A stretch of DNA of 64,000 nt from Solibacillus sp. FSL H8-0538 (GTDB lineage: Bacteria; Bacillota; Bacilli; Bacillales_A; Planococcaceae): assembly GCF_038003525.1 (NCBI RefSeq), contig NZ_JBBOPI010000001.1, forward strand, positions 2,533,001 to 2,597,000, in the 5' to 3' direction. The position numbers were made by a program, and so were the translations under genes. This document shows, one piece after another, positions 44,763-53,199 of this stretch (within the stretch, counting starts at the first letter, position 1; every line of letters starts with the position of its first letter). The notes beneath the pieces are model-generated. The model made no database searches. It was not told the DNA's origin and worked only from the letters and a program-made list of their open reading frames with translations.

Positions 44763-45317
44763 TCAATTCCTTTGCACATTCCAAATTTCAGAAACATTGC
44801 CATAACGCTGAATCATCGTTTTTTCTAATTCCTTTACCGTTTCCACTTGTGCTACAGAATTACCTACAATTAATATCGAAATCACAAGATTCTCTGCATT
44901 GGAATTCATTCTTTGACCAGATTGATGTTTTCTTCCACTATCGCTTGGTCTTACATAATCTCGTAAACGCTTTCGAAAACCGCCGTTATTATATTCAATC
45001 GCGCGGCCGATATACTTAACCGTTCCATTCTCCGTTGCCTTATATAATCCGATTGATTTGTTGTATGGTTTTAAATTTTCAATCGTTAAATCTTCTAAAT
45101 TCCCAAGTCGAATCCAACGTTTATCCCACTGATCTAATGTAAATCCACCATACTTTTTCTCTCCCTGCATTTGATCAAAGCTATTTGAAATAGAGGGTGA
45201 ACGCTTTTTCATTTCAGCTTGCCTCTTCGCTGCCTCTGCTGCAGCTTTAGCCATTAAATTCGGCGCTTCCGCTATCGCTTTTTTTGCGAGTTTTCCTAAC
45301 ATATCCATTAATGACAT
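44763..45317 (-). CDS. GIY-YIG nuclease-like protein
   Basis: 184 residues. An N-terminal helical, alanine- and lysine-rich leader (5-40) precedes a domain with GLY in SIGLYKATENG and YIG in VKYIGRAIEY spaced as in GIY-YIG nucleases, then a conserved-looking arginine segment (GGFRKRLRDYVR) and an acidic residue in VKELEKTMIQRYG for metal binding. It would cut DNA or be a decayed regulatory relative. I place the start at ATG 45317, because GAGTGGA lies upstream; GTG 45332 is possible. 28 bp after the WYL gene, so one unit. Confidence 0.72.
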   Translation of the reverse strand: MSLMDMLGKLAKKAIAEAPNLMAKAAAEAAKRQAEMKKRSPSISNSFDQMQGEKKYGGFTLDQWDKRWIRLGNLEDLTIENLKPYNKSIGLYKATENGTVKYIGRAIEYNNGGFRKRLRDYVRPSDSGRKHQSGQRMNSNAENLVISILIVGNSVAQVETVKELEKTMIQRYGNVSEIWNVQRN

Positions 45318-45345
45318 ACTGTTTCCACTCACTTTCTCATGATTA

Positions 45346-46332
45346 TTACTTGTTGAAAGCTCTAGAATAAGCCTCTAGTATTCTCTCAACACTCCCAACA
45401 ATCTCATCCCTAAATCCAACCGGCTCCAACACCTCAACATGCTCCCCTTGACTCAACAGCCACATCTTAATCCCCTTACCAAACACCTCAGCCTCAAAAA
45501 TCACACCATCATCTGCCTTCTTAATAACCTTTGCAGTTGGTAAACGATCTAGCACTGCCTGTGGTGAAGGACCAGTAAAGCGGAACTTAATCGTCATTAA
45601 CTCGCCCGTATACATAAACTGCACGCGCTTGCGGAATTCACCTTCTTGGAAGCGTTCATGATACGGCACGGTAAACGAGACAGATGTTTGCTCGAAATGT
45701 TGGATACGGTCTATGCGATAAATCGTCGGAAAATCAAAGTCCGTTTTCAGAGGATAAGCAATCAAATAAAAATAATATTCCGAAAAAATAATTCCCACTG
45801 GCTTAACCATGCGTTCATTTGACTGCTTATCAAATTCACGTAAATAATGCATCCTAATAACCTTTTTCGATTGGATTGCCAATGAAAGTTGCCATAGTAC
45901 ATCTAGCAAATCCTTTTTATGATTTAACTCGACATACAATTGCCTTTCATTCGACATCATCTGCTTGATGACAGTGCGGTCCTCTTTATAAGCTAGATGT
46001 GTCAATTTCTTAATAATTGAATCCATTTCATGCTTTGGAAATGCACGTGATTCAATCAGCACCTTTAATACAGCGAAAATCTCTTCATTTTTCAACCAAG
46101 ATGGCTGCTCCGTTTGTAATACGTAAGCCTTTTTTACTCTGTTATAATCCAAATATTCATTTTGCTTTTCCTTTTCAATGTAATCACGAATATTTTCAAG
46201 ATCTCGCTGAATGGACTTTTCACTAATTTGAAATCGATCGGCCTCTTCCCTTTTTACAAGGCTCTCTCCATTTTTCAAGCGATCATACATCGAAAGAATG
46301 CGTCTAATCTGATTCTGTTTCTCCTGACTCAT
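45346..46332 (-). CDS. WYL-domain transcriptional regulator
   Basis: 328 residues. N-terminal winged helix-turn-helix of DeoR/HTH_11 type (6-65, with RFQISEKSIQRDLENIRDYIE) and a WYL domain (about 140-240; here LIAYP in place of the usual WYL core) followed by the WCX C-terminal extension (250-325). WYL proteins sense nucleic acid or nucleotide ligands and often repress phage-defence and DNA-damage genes. ATG 46332 follows GAGGTGATGCA. It heads the unit with the GIY-YIG and CxxC genes and stands upstream of the dynamin operon on the same strand. Confidence 0.9.
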   Translation of the reverse strand: MSQEKQNQIRRILSMYDRLKNGESLVKREEADRFQISEKSIQRDLENIRDYIEKEKQNEYLDYNRVKKAYVLQTEQPSWLKNEEIFAVLKVLIESRAFPKHEMDSIIKKLTHLAYKEDRTVIKQMMSNERQLYVELNHKKDLLDVLWQLSLAIQSKKVIRMHYLREFDKQSNERMVKPVGIIFSEYYFYLIAYPLKTDFDFPTIYRIDRIQHFEQTSVSFTVPYHERFQEGEFRKRVQFMYTGELMTIKFRFTGPSPQAVLDRLPTAKVIKKADDGVIFEAEVFGKGIKMWLLSQGEHVEVLEPVGFRDEIVGSVERILEAYSRAFNK

Positions 46333-46514
46333 TGCATCACCTCGATATGACTAATACTACCGTTTCGATTGGACGTATTATGACCAATCGAATACGTAAT
46401 ATAAAAATAAATGACTACCTTAAATCATTAAATACAATTCCAATTGTACCACTATTTGTATTTTAAATAGATGGTAGTTAGTTATTATTACACACATAAA
46501 AAGGAGAGAGAATA

Positions 46515-46697
46515 ATGCCAATATCTCAAATTCGTTTAGTATTATGCGATGCTTGTGGGAAATTAATTAAAATGGAGAAGTTTGGGGATGCATTAACGCC
46601 GGTGGACTGGGAGCGAATGCAAAATACTCAAAAGAAACACCTTTGCGGAAAATGTAAGGTGAAAAAGCAGGTAAATAAGTTCTTTATTGACAAATAG
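46515..46697 (+). CDS. Small zinc-ribbon protein, 60 aa
   Basis: Two CxxC pairs (CDACGK near residue 11 and CGKCK near 44) separated by about 30 residues form a zinc-ribbon. Basic C-terminus. ATG 46515 follows AAGGAGAGAGAATA. Divergent from the WYL gene. Could bind nucleic acid or a protein partner; no specific family recognised. Confidence 0.68.
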   Translation: MPISQIRLVLCDACGKLIKMEKFGDALTPVDWERMQNTQKKHLCGKCKVKKQVNKFFIDK

Positions 46698-46973
46698 TGT
46701 TTTATGAACTTAATAAATTTCATTACCTATCTTAAAATCTGGGTTTTTCGAGTATAAAATGTTTAAAACCTCAGGAGGTAGTGTAAAGATAAACACCGTA
46801 AAATACGCAATTCTAGCATCAATTTAATCAAACTATATTACAAATTATCACTCATTATTATGACCAATCTTTTTTACATGTCTACATATATCAGCGAGAG
46901 TATAATATATTCCTCAAATTGGTTCTAGAACAAAATTAAAGAGCATCATTCTTATATATGAATGATACTCCTC

Positions 46974-47003
46974 TAAAAACCGTACTTACTTATGATACGG
47001 TTC
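46974..47003 (-). terminator. Intrinsic terminator downstream of the two-component operon
   Basis: On the minus strand AACCGTA and TACGGTT form a stem followed by TTTT. A second hairpin without T-run is at 46941-46970. The rest of 46698-47087 shows no gene. Confidence 0.6.
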
Positions 47004-47087
47004 ACCTTTATTTGTCTAAGTGCGGTTTTTTATGAAAACAAAAGTACCTTGTCCATTTCACAACAATAATGTACCTTTGAAATTTGA

Positions 47088-47284
47088 TTATAATTTTCGA
47101 TTTGTGCGTCGATAATTACATTCAGTATTTTTTTCTAAATATCCACAATCCTCTAATTCTCTAGCATAAGCATGTTTTTCTAAACCTGAAGAACATTGAA
47201 ATTTTCCAACAACATCTCTATCACTTTTATTAGCTACACCTATACAAAGAAAAAGAATAGGACACTCATATATCCTATTCCTTT
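47088..47284 (-). pseudogene. Cysteine-rich exported protein remnant
   Basis: An open stretch of about 65 codons without a start codon reads ILFLCIGVANKSDRDVVGKF, then CSSGLEKHAYARELEDCGYL and CNYRRTNRKL-stop. The hydrophobic beginning suggests a lost signal peptide. The stop of the histidine kinase gene lies directly upstream. Family not recognised. Confidence 0.35.
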
Positions 47285-47290
47285 GCTACA

Positions 47291-49366
47291 TTATTCATTT
47301 GGAAATTTCGGTAGATAAATCATCGCCTTAAATAAATCGCCATCTACTTGAACTATGAACTTTCCGTACTGGATGTGAATAAGGCTTTCCGCAATCGACA
47401 AGCCTAATCCGCTTCCTTGACTTGATCTCGATTCATCTCCTCGTTTAAAGCGTTCCATTAGCTCTTCTGCCGAAATATTTAATTCGTATGCTGAAATATT
47501 TTTAAATGTCACGAGTATTTCATTCCCTAAATCTTCAACATCAATATACACCCTTGATGCAGGCTGTGCGTATTTAAAAATATTCGAGAATAAGTTTTCG
47601 ACGGAGCGCCATAGTAGTTTACCATCAGCTTTCACATACACTTTTTCTGATGGGTAGGCTAACTTAAAATCTAATGCCGACGCTTCAATTTTTTCATCCA
47701 TTTCTCCTATTCCTTGCGTTAGCAATGATACGATGTCAATCCGTTCTATCTGAACAGGTATACTTCCACTTGCCGCTTTAGCCGCTTCAAATAAATCATC
47801 CGTTAAGTGCTTGAGTCTTTTCGATTTTTGATCTAACACGTCTACATATTCAGCAATTTTTTCTGGGTCGTTTTCTATTTTTAATAAATCAACATACGTA
47901 ATAATTGACGTTAATGGCGTTCTAATATCATGCGAAACATTCGTAATGAGCTCTGTTTTTAAACGCTCGCTCTTAATCTCACTATCCACCGACTTTTTTA
48001 ACCCAACTGTAATACTATTAATATTCGCTGTAAGTCGGCTAATCTCCCCTTTTCCATCTACTTCAATTCGATGATGAAGGTCTCCATTCTTAATTTGCTC
48101 TACGCCCTCTTTAATGCGGTTAAACGACTTCACCTTTTTTAGCGCAAACCAGGCTGCTAGACCAATGGTAATCGGAAATATGAAAAACGTTGCCGCAACT
48201 ATTACTGGATAGCCAATGACAAGTAGCACGGTTTTCACACCGATACTGCCACTATCAAAGACATTTTTCACCGCAAGAAAAACCTTCTTAAATAGTTGAT
48301 AGATAAGTGTATGCTGAAGTAATGTTCTATTTTTGAAATGCTTTACGAGCGATAAAATCATCAGTAAGCCAATGCTTAAAACAGGTACCGTGAGAAGCAA
48401 GTACATATCATGCAACACTTCAATAATCACTGCTATCCACATCGCTGTTAAACAAACGACTATCACAATATTGAGATCATTATATAGTTTGTCAATGACA
48501 TGAAAATGCGTTTCTTTATCTTTAAATGACGTTCTTCCAATAACCATGATTAAATAAACAAAAGATAAAATAAATCCTGCTAGAAATACAATGAATTCAT
48601 TAAGAAAACTTTTAGCAATCGCTTTGTCTTTTTCCCATTCCTGTATTTTTTGTTGTAAGAAAGATTCTTTATATGCCACATAAATGGCGTCTGTTTGAGG
48701 ATTCAACTTTTCAACTTCGTGCATAAAGTAATTCAAGTATTGACTCTCTTTCACTTCATTTGGGTAAAGTTTTTGCTGATAGTCCTTAAATAGCATATAT
48801 GCACCAAATGATTCAAATTGCTCTTTCTTATTTAGTTCACTATTGGAGAATACATGTTCACCGTCACTCGCATAAAACACGATTCCTTCATATGCTTCTA
48901 GTGTGCCGAGTAACCGATAAAATTCCCTTACTTGCTCTTTCATGCTTTCGTCTTTTTTACGATTTATGTCATCTGCATATTTTTCTTGAAATATACGATT
49001 ATTTTCTACTTCACTCAAATTTGGATTATATCTGTATGAATAACGGAAATCATTAAATAAATTTTCTTCGATTACTCTAAAATCTTCTTCAGTTAGTGTC
49101 TTACCGCTTAAAATATGTTCTTCACTTTTGTATTTTCCGGTTAATTGCGCTAAGGAGGCAATAAGGCTGTAACTTTCATCAGCGAATGCTCGGCTTTCAA
49201 AATAATTATCTTGATTTATACTACTAAGATGAACTTCATTTACTTCCATGTCGATAATTGCCTTCACTGTACCAGTTAAACAAACGATGGCAATCAGAAA
49301 CACAACCACTTTCGTAATGAGTGCATGACTAATATTTCTCAACCTTATACCCAACTCCCCATACAA
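47291..49366 (-). CDS. Sensor histidine kinase, multi-pass
   Basis: 691 residues. One N-terminal membrane helix (about 16-36), an extracytoplasmic sensor domain (38-245), several further helices (250-400), a HAMP domain (about 405-455), the phosphoacceptor H in NVSHDIRTPLTS (near 477), and the ATPase domain with the G box GSGLGLS (near 650). It autophosphorylates and passes phosphate to the regulator encoded just before it, whose 3' end it overlaps. The start shown is TTG 49366; TTG 49342 (protein then begins MRNISHALITK) is equally plausible and would reduce the overlap. The signal is unknown. Confidence 0.9.
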   Translation of the reverse strand: MYGELGIRLRNISHALITKVVVFLIAIVCLTGTVKAIIDMEVNEVHLSSINQDNYFESRAFADESYSLIASLAQLTGKYKSEEHILSGKTLTEEDFRVIEENLFNDFRYSYRYNPNLSEVENNRIFQEKYADDINRKKDESMKEQVREFYRLLGTLEAYEGIVFYASDGEHVFSNSELNKKEQFESFGAYMLFKDYQQKLYPNEVKESQYLNYFMHEVEKLNPQTDAIYVAYKESFLQQKIQEWEKDKAIAKSFLNEFIVFLAGFILSFVYLIMVIGRTSFKDKETHFHVIDKLYNDLNIVIVVCLTAMWIAVIIEVLHDMYLLLTVPVLSIGLLMILSLVKHFKNRTLLQHTLIYQLFKKVFLAVKNVFDSGSIGVKTVLLVIGYPVIVAATFFIFPITIGLAAWFALKKVKSFNRIKEGVEQIKNGDLHHRIEVDGKGEISRLTANINSITVGLKKSVDSEIKSERLKTELITNVSHDIRTPLTSIITYVDLLKIENDPEKIAEYVDVLDQKSKRLKHLTDDLFEAAKAASGSIPVQIERIDIVSLLTQGIGEMDEKIEASALDFKLAYPSEKVYVKADGKLLWRSVENLFSNIFKYAQPASRVYIDVEDLGNEILVTFKNISAYELNISAEELMERFKRGDESRSSQGSGLGLSIAESLIHIQYGKFIVQVDGDLFKAMIYLPKFPNE

Positions 49367-50015
49367 CTTTTAAATACTTCGGCTCTTTCGGATTAATTTC
49401 AATTTTTTCTCGAATCTTTCGAATATGAACCGAAACCGTATTTTCTGGATTAATGGCCCTTTCATTCCATACCTTTTCATAAATCTCTTCAATTGTGAAT
49501 ACTCTCCCCGCATTTGCTGTGAGAAGCTTTAAAATTTTATACTGCACTGGTGTCAAATGAACCTCTTGTTTATCAACGGTAATGACTTTCTGTTCATCAT
49601 CAATCATAAGCCCGCCCGTTTGCAATACATAACTACTCACCTCAAGACTCCCAAATGTCGTATACCTTCTTAGCTGCGATTTCACTCTAGCCACAAGTTC
49701 TAATGGATTAAACGGCTTGGCCATATAATCATCTGCTCCGATATTTAATCCGAGTATTTTGTCATAATCCTCCGACTTAGCAGAAAGCATAATTAACGGA
49801 ATCATATTATTTTGCCGAATCTTCATCGTCGCCGTAATCCCATCCATTTTTGGCATCATAATATCCATAATAATTAGGTGAATAATGTGATCTCGAATAA
49901 GATCGATTGCCTCTATCCCATTGAAAGCTTTGAATACTTGATATCCCTCATTTTCTAAATAAATGCTAATCGCCCTTACAATTTCTTTATCATCATCACA
50001 AATCAAAATGTTCAA
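49329..50015 (-). CDS. OmpR/PhoB-family response regulator
   Basis: 228 residues: receiver domain (1-115) with acidic pocket CDDDK, phosphoacceptor D51 in IIMDIMMPKMDG, and K in YMAKPFNPLELVAR; then a winged-helix DNA-binding domain (130-228) with NTVSVHIRKIREKIE as recognition helix. The domain order resembles VanR-type regulators. ATG at 50015; the kinase gene follows with overlap, a normal two-component operon. The upstream 50016-50309 segment holds the promoter but no gene. Confidence 0.92.
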   Translation of the reverse strand: MNILICDDDKEIVRAISIYLENEGYQVFKAFNGIEAIDLIRDHIIHLIIMDIMMPKMDGITATMKIRQNNMIPLIMLSAKSEDYDKILGLNIGADDYMAKPFNPLELVARVKSQLRRYTTFGSLEVSSYVLQTGGLMIDDEQKVITVDKQEVHLTPVQYKILKLLTANAGRVFTIEEIYEKVWNERAINPENTVSVHIRKIREKIEINPKEPKYLKVVWGVGYKVEKY

Positions 50016-50309
50016 CTACATTCACTCCTCCATCTCTTTAGGTTCAATTGATCCCCCCTATAGGATTCGTATAAGGATATAATACTAATTAAATCTTAAC
50101 AAACGCACACACAAATTCTTAAGATTTTCTTAGTGTTTTCTATGTATATTAATTATGCTGAATAGACGATTCTGTTTTTCCTGATTCAATTACACAAGTT
50201 CTATATAAAATCCTAGAAAACATTGCAGTTAACCAGCCCGTAACACCCAGTGAAATTAATAACTGTATTCAACTGTCTATGCCAAATAAAGTCGTGAACT
50301 TAGAAAATT

Positions 50310-50830
50310 TTAGTAGGGACTGTCAATGTTTTTATGTAAATGACTTTTCAACCTTTTCAAGTGGATCGTCACTATTGTATTCAATTGAATTTGTTCGAAG
50401 GTTGGATTTGGTTGCCCTAACTTCGATTTCAAATTTCCAAACATTTCCCCGAGTGCTGCACGTGCTTTATTAAACCCAATATGACAACGTGTGACGAGTC
50501 GCTCGTTGTCATTTTCAAATTGCGTCACTAGAAAGCGTTCCAGTGATTCTTCGTTCGGAAATTGTTCTTTACGTTTCGTATATTTCTTGATTTGTTTATT
50601 AAAGGACTCGATTAAATTGGTCGAATAAATACTTCGCCAAATGTCTTTGGGAAAGTCATAAAACGTGAGTAGATAGTGTTTTTCTCGCCAGGATTTCACG
50701 ACTTTTCCCATTTTTCATAGAACGTATCAAGCGCTTTTTGACCTACTTCAGCGTCTGTTGCTTGATGGACTTTTTAATTCACACAAAATATTTTATACTC
50801 TCTTTCTCTAAAATGGTGTCTACAGCTCCA
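50310..50830 (-). pseudogene. IS256-family transposase, 3' part, frameshifted
   Basis: The C-terminal third of a mutator-type transposase is recognisable: IYSTNLIESFNKQIKKYTKR, then FPNEESLERFLVTQ. Upstream, in another frame, ATDAEVGQKALDTFYEKWEK joins after a small deletion near 50700. The 5' two thirds are missing. The outer IS end is near 50317 (GGGACTGTCAATG). A second, shorter copy of the same end is at 58354-58498 in the same orientation. Confidence 0.85.
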
Positions 50831-51233
50831 TGTGCAACCTGATTGTACATAATATAAGGATAAATACAAAAATAGTGTCTTGTTGGAATTTATTTTACTT
50901 ATAAATGAATTACTTATAAATTATAGGTGATATATTATTCTTATAGACCATTTTAAATGAAAGGTTAAAATTTTATAAAATGCACTACTTATTAATTTAT
51001 TTTGTAGAATAGTGGTCCTTTGATTTTTTTAAATGGATTATGAACAATAACTTTATCCTTCAATAGAGCTGTTAACCTGCCGAAGATCCAGGTAGCTCCT
51101 CTACGACTAAGAAGGAATTTTGTTAGGACCAACATATCGTGCTTTGTTGCCTGTATAGTCAACTACAACTCAGAAAGGTAAGTTTTATAAAAAAAATATT
51201 GTAGATGATATAAAAAATGAATGGGGTTATTAG
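50831..51233. other. 400-bp gap with a decayed coding trace
   Basis: On the minus strand 51004-51140 reads, without start, RRGATWIFGRLTALLKDKVI and HNPFKKIKGPLFYKIN-stop, while the frame upstream of it reads DYTGNKARYVGPNKIPS-stop. Probably a shifted remnant of one lost gene; family unknown. The GntR promoter must lie near 51100-51220. Confidence 0.3.
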
Positions 51234-51881
51234 ATGAACAATTTTTTATCGTTAAAAGACCATGTATATAATTATATTGTGGATCAAATCAACAACGGGA
51301 CTCTGATTGCTGGGAAGAAGATTAGTGAAAGAGACATCTGTGAAGGTTTGAAAGTTAGCAGAACACCAGTTAGAGAGGCACTTATACAGCTTTCATCGGA
51401 AGGGTTACTAGAAAATGTACCGAGAAAAGGATTTGTTATTAAAAAGCTAACAACAGACGAAGCGAAAGAAACGTATTTTATCATTGGTGCATTAGATGGT
51501 TTGGCTGCCTCACTTGCCACACCCTATTTAACGAACAAGCATATGCAAGAAATGGAGTTTTATATCCAAAGTATCGATTTAGCCATTCAAACAGGCAATT
51601 TTCAAATGTATGATAAAATGCAAGAAGCATTTCACGGTGTTTATTTATCCCTCTGTCCTAACAAAAGTCTTGTAAGCATGCTTTTACAACTGCAAAAAAA
51701 ATTCATGAAAACATTCGATCACCTCGGTGACCCAGAAGTTACTAAAACAAAGCTTACACAAACAAATAATGAGCATAGAAAAATGGTGGAACTATTTAAA
51801 AATGGCGAGACAGCTGAATTAGAAAGGTATATGAAAGACATTCATTGGAACACCGAAAAAGCTAGTCTCTTACCGCTATAA
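51234..51881 (+). CDS. GntR-family regulator, FadR/FCD subfamily
   Basis: 215 residues: N-terminal winged HTH (1-70, with ERDICEGLKVSRTPVREALIQLSSEGLL) and a helical FCD ligand-binding domain (80-205). FCD regulators sense small carboxylates and control adjacent catabolic genes. ATG 51234 with a weak GGGGTTATT site. It is followed by its own terminator and then by the M20 peptidase/YfcC/M20 peptidase genes, its likely targets. Confidence 0.9.
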   Translation: MNNFLSLKDHVYNYIVDQINNGTLIAGKKISERDICEGLKVSRTPVREALIQLSSEGLLENVPRKGFVIKKLTTDEAKETYFIIGALDGLAASLATPYLTNKHMQEMEFYIQSIDLAIQTGNFQMYDKMQEAFHGVYLSLCPNKSLVSMLLQLQKKFMKTFDHLGDPEVTKTKLTQTNNEHRKMVELFKNGETAELERYMKDIHWNTEKASLLPL

Positions 51882-51903
51882 GTTCAAAAATGCTCCTTTA
51901 TGA

Positions 51904-51940
51904 AAAAATTCTGTTTTGCAAAAAAACAGAATTTTTTTAT
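51904..51940 (+). terminator. Intrinsic terminator of the GntR gene
   Basis: AAAATTCTGTTTT pairs with AAAACAGAATTTT, followed by T. The AATTCTGTTTT string recurs near 51985-52000 before the next gene (ACAGATAATTCTGTTTT), possibly an operator half. Confidence 0.75.
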
Positions 51941-52047
51941 TGTAATTAGAAAAATACAATATATAATATACAATATACAAAAAAACAGATAATTCTGTTT
52001 TAAAAAAAAATTGAAATACTAAAAGAATTTTAGGGAGCTGTTAGAAA

Positions 52048-53163
52048 TTGAAGTTTGAAAATTTTGACTTAGCAAAAAAATTACGTCATGAACTGCATCA
52101 ACATCCTGAACTTTCTAATGAAGAAGTATGGACAAAGCAACATTTAATCATTTTCTTGAAAACGCATACAAATCTCGAAATTATTGATAAAGGGAATTGG
52201 TTTTATGCAATTTATCGTGCAGGCATAGATAAACCAAATATTGCTTTCCGTGCAGATTTCGATGCGTTGCCAATGGATGAAGTGATAGATCTTCCATGGG
52301 CTTCTCAATTCCCTGGAAAAGCACACAAATGTGGCCATGATGGTCATTCGGCAACATTAGCAGGATTTGCGCTTGAAATCGATCAATTGGGGGCAGACAA
52401 TAACATCTTTTTCCTCTTCCAACCAGCTGAAGAAACTGGCGATGGCGCTATTCAATGTGTTGATTTCATTAAGGAGCACAATATTGATGAAATATTCGCC
52501 TACCATAACATGAGTAGTATTCCTTACAACGCTATAGGGATTATTGATGGGACAGCATTATGTGCATCAAAAGGAATGACCATCCATATGGAAGGTTCTC
52601 CGGCTCATGCCAGTCAACCAGAAACTGGGATCAACCCATCTTTAGCAATTGCTAATATCGTTAAAGCGATCCCTGACTTTCTATCTCCAGAAAAAAATAA
52701 AGGTCTTGTCCTGTGTACGGTCGTACAAATCGATGTGGGTGAAAAAGCTTTTGGTATTGCTGCATCAATAGGTGATCTTCGTATGACAATACGCGCCCTT
52801 TACGAAGCAGAGTTGGACCGACTTCAAGAAAACCTTGAAAAATTAGCGAAAGAACAAGCAAAAGAATTTGGATTAGAAGTAAGTTTTTCTTATAACGATG
52901 AATTCCCGGAAACGGTAAATCATAAAGAAAGTGCAGATAAAATTCGAACAGTTGCAAAATCAAGGGGAATGCAACTAGTTGAACTAAAAGAAGCATTTCG
53001 TGGTTCTGAAGACTTTGGACACTTTACAAAGTTAACGAAGGGTGCTTATTGCTTCATTGGAAATGGTGAAGATTACCCACCTCTTCATACGTATGAGTAT
53101 GACTTCCGTGATGAAATGATTGAATCCGGAGTGGAACTATTTAAAGCATTAGTTGAATTATAA
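52048..53163 (+). CDS. M20-family amidohydrolase/peptidase (first)
   Basis: 371 residues of the M20D group, which remove an acyl group from N-acyl amino acids. Metal ligands: RADFDALPMDE, HKCGHDGHSA (C and H near residues 92-98), PAEETGDGA, YHNMSSIP (H), and the final HTYEYDFRDE replacing the usual H-x3-F. Shorter than its partner downstream and lacks the usual N-terminal extension. TTG start at 52048 after GGGAGCTGTTAGAAA. First gene of a three-gene operon with a carboxylate-type transporter. Confidence 0.85.
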   Translation: MKFENFDLAKKLRHELHQHPELSNEEVWTKQHLIIFLKTHTNLEIIDKGNWFYAIYRAGIDKPNIAFRADFDALPMDEVIDLPWASQFPGKAHKCGHDGHSATLAGFALEIDQLGADNNIFFLFQPAEETGDGAIQCVDFIKEHNIDEIFAYHNMSSIPYNAIGIIDGTALCASKGMTIHMEGSPAHASQPETGINPSLAIANIVKAIPDFLSPEKNKGLVLCTVVQIDVGEKAFGIAASIGDLRMTIRALYEAELDRLQENLEKLAKEQAKEFGLEVSFSYNDEFPETVNHKESADKIRTVAKSRGMQLVELKEAFRGSEDFGHFTKLTKGAYCFIGNGEDYPPLHTYEYDFRDEMIESGVELFKALVEL

Positions 53164-53199
53164 TTTTACAAAAAGCAAGAGGGATTTGGAGGAGTTCAC

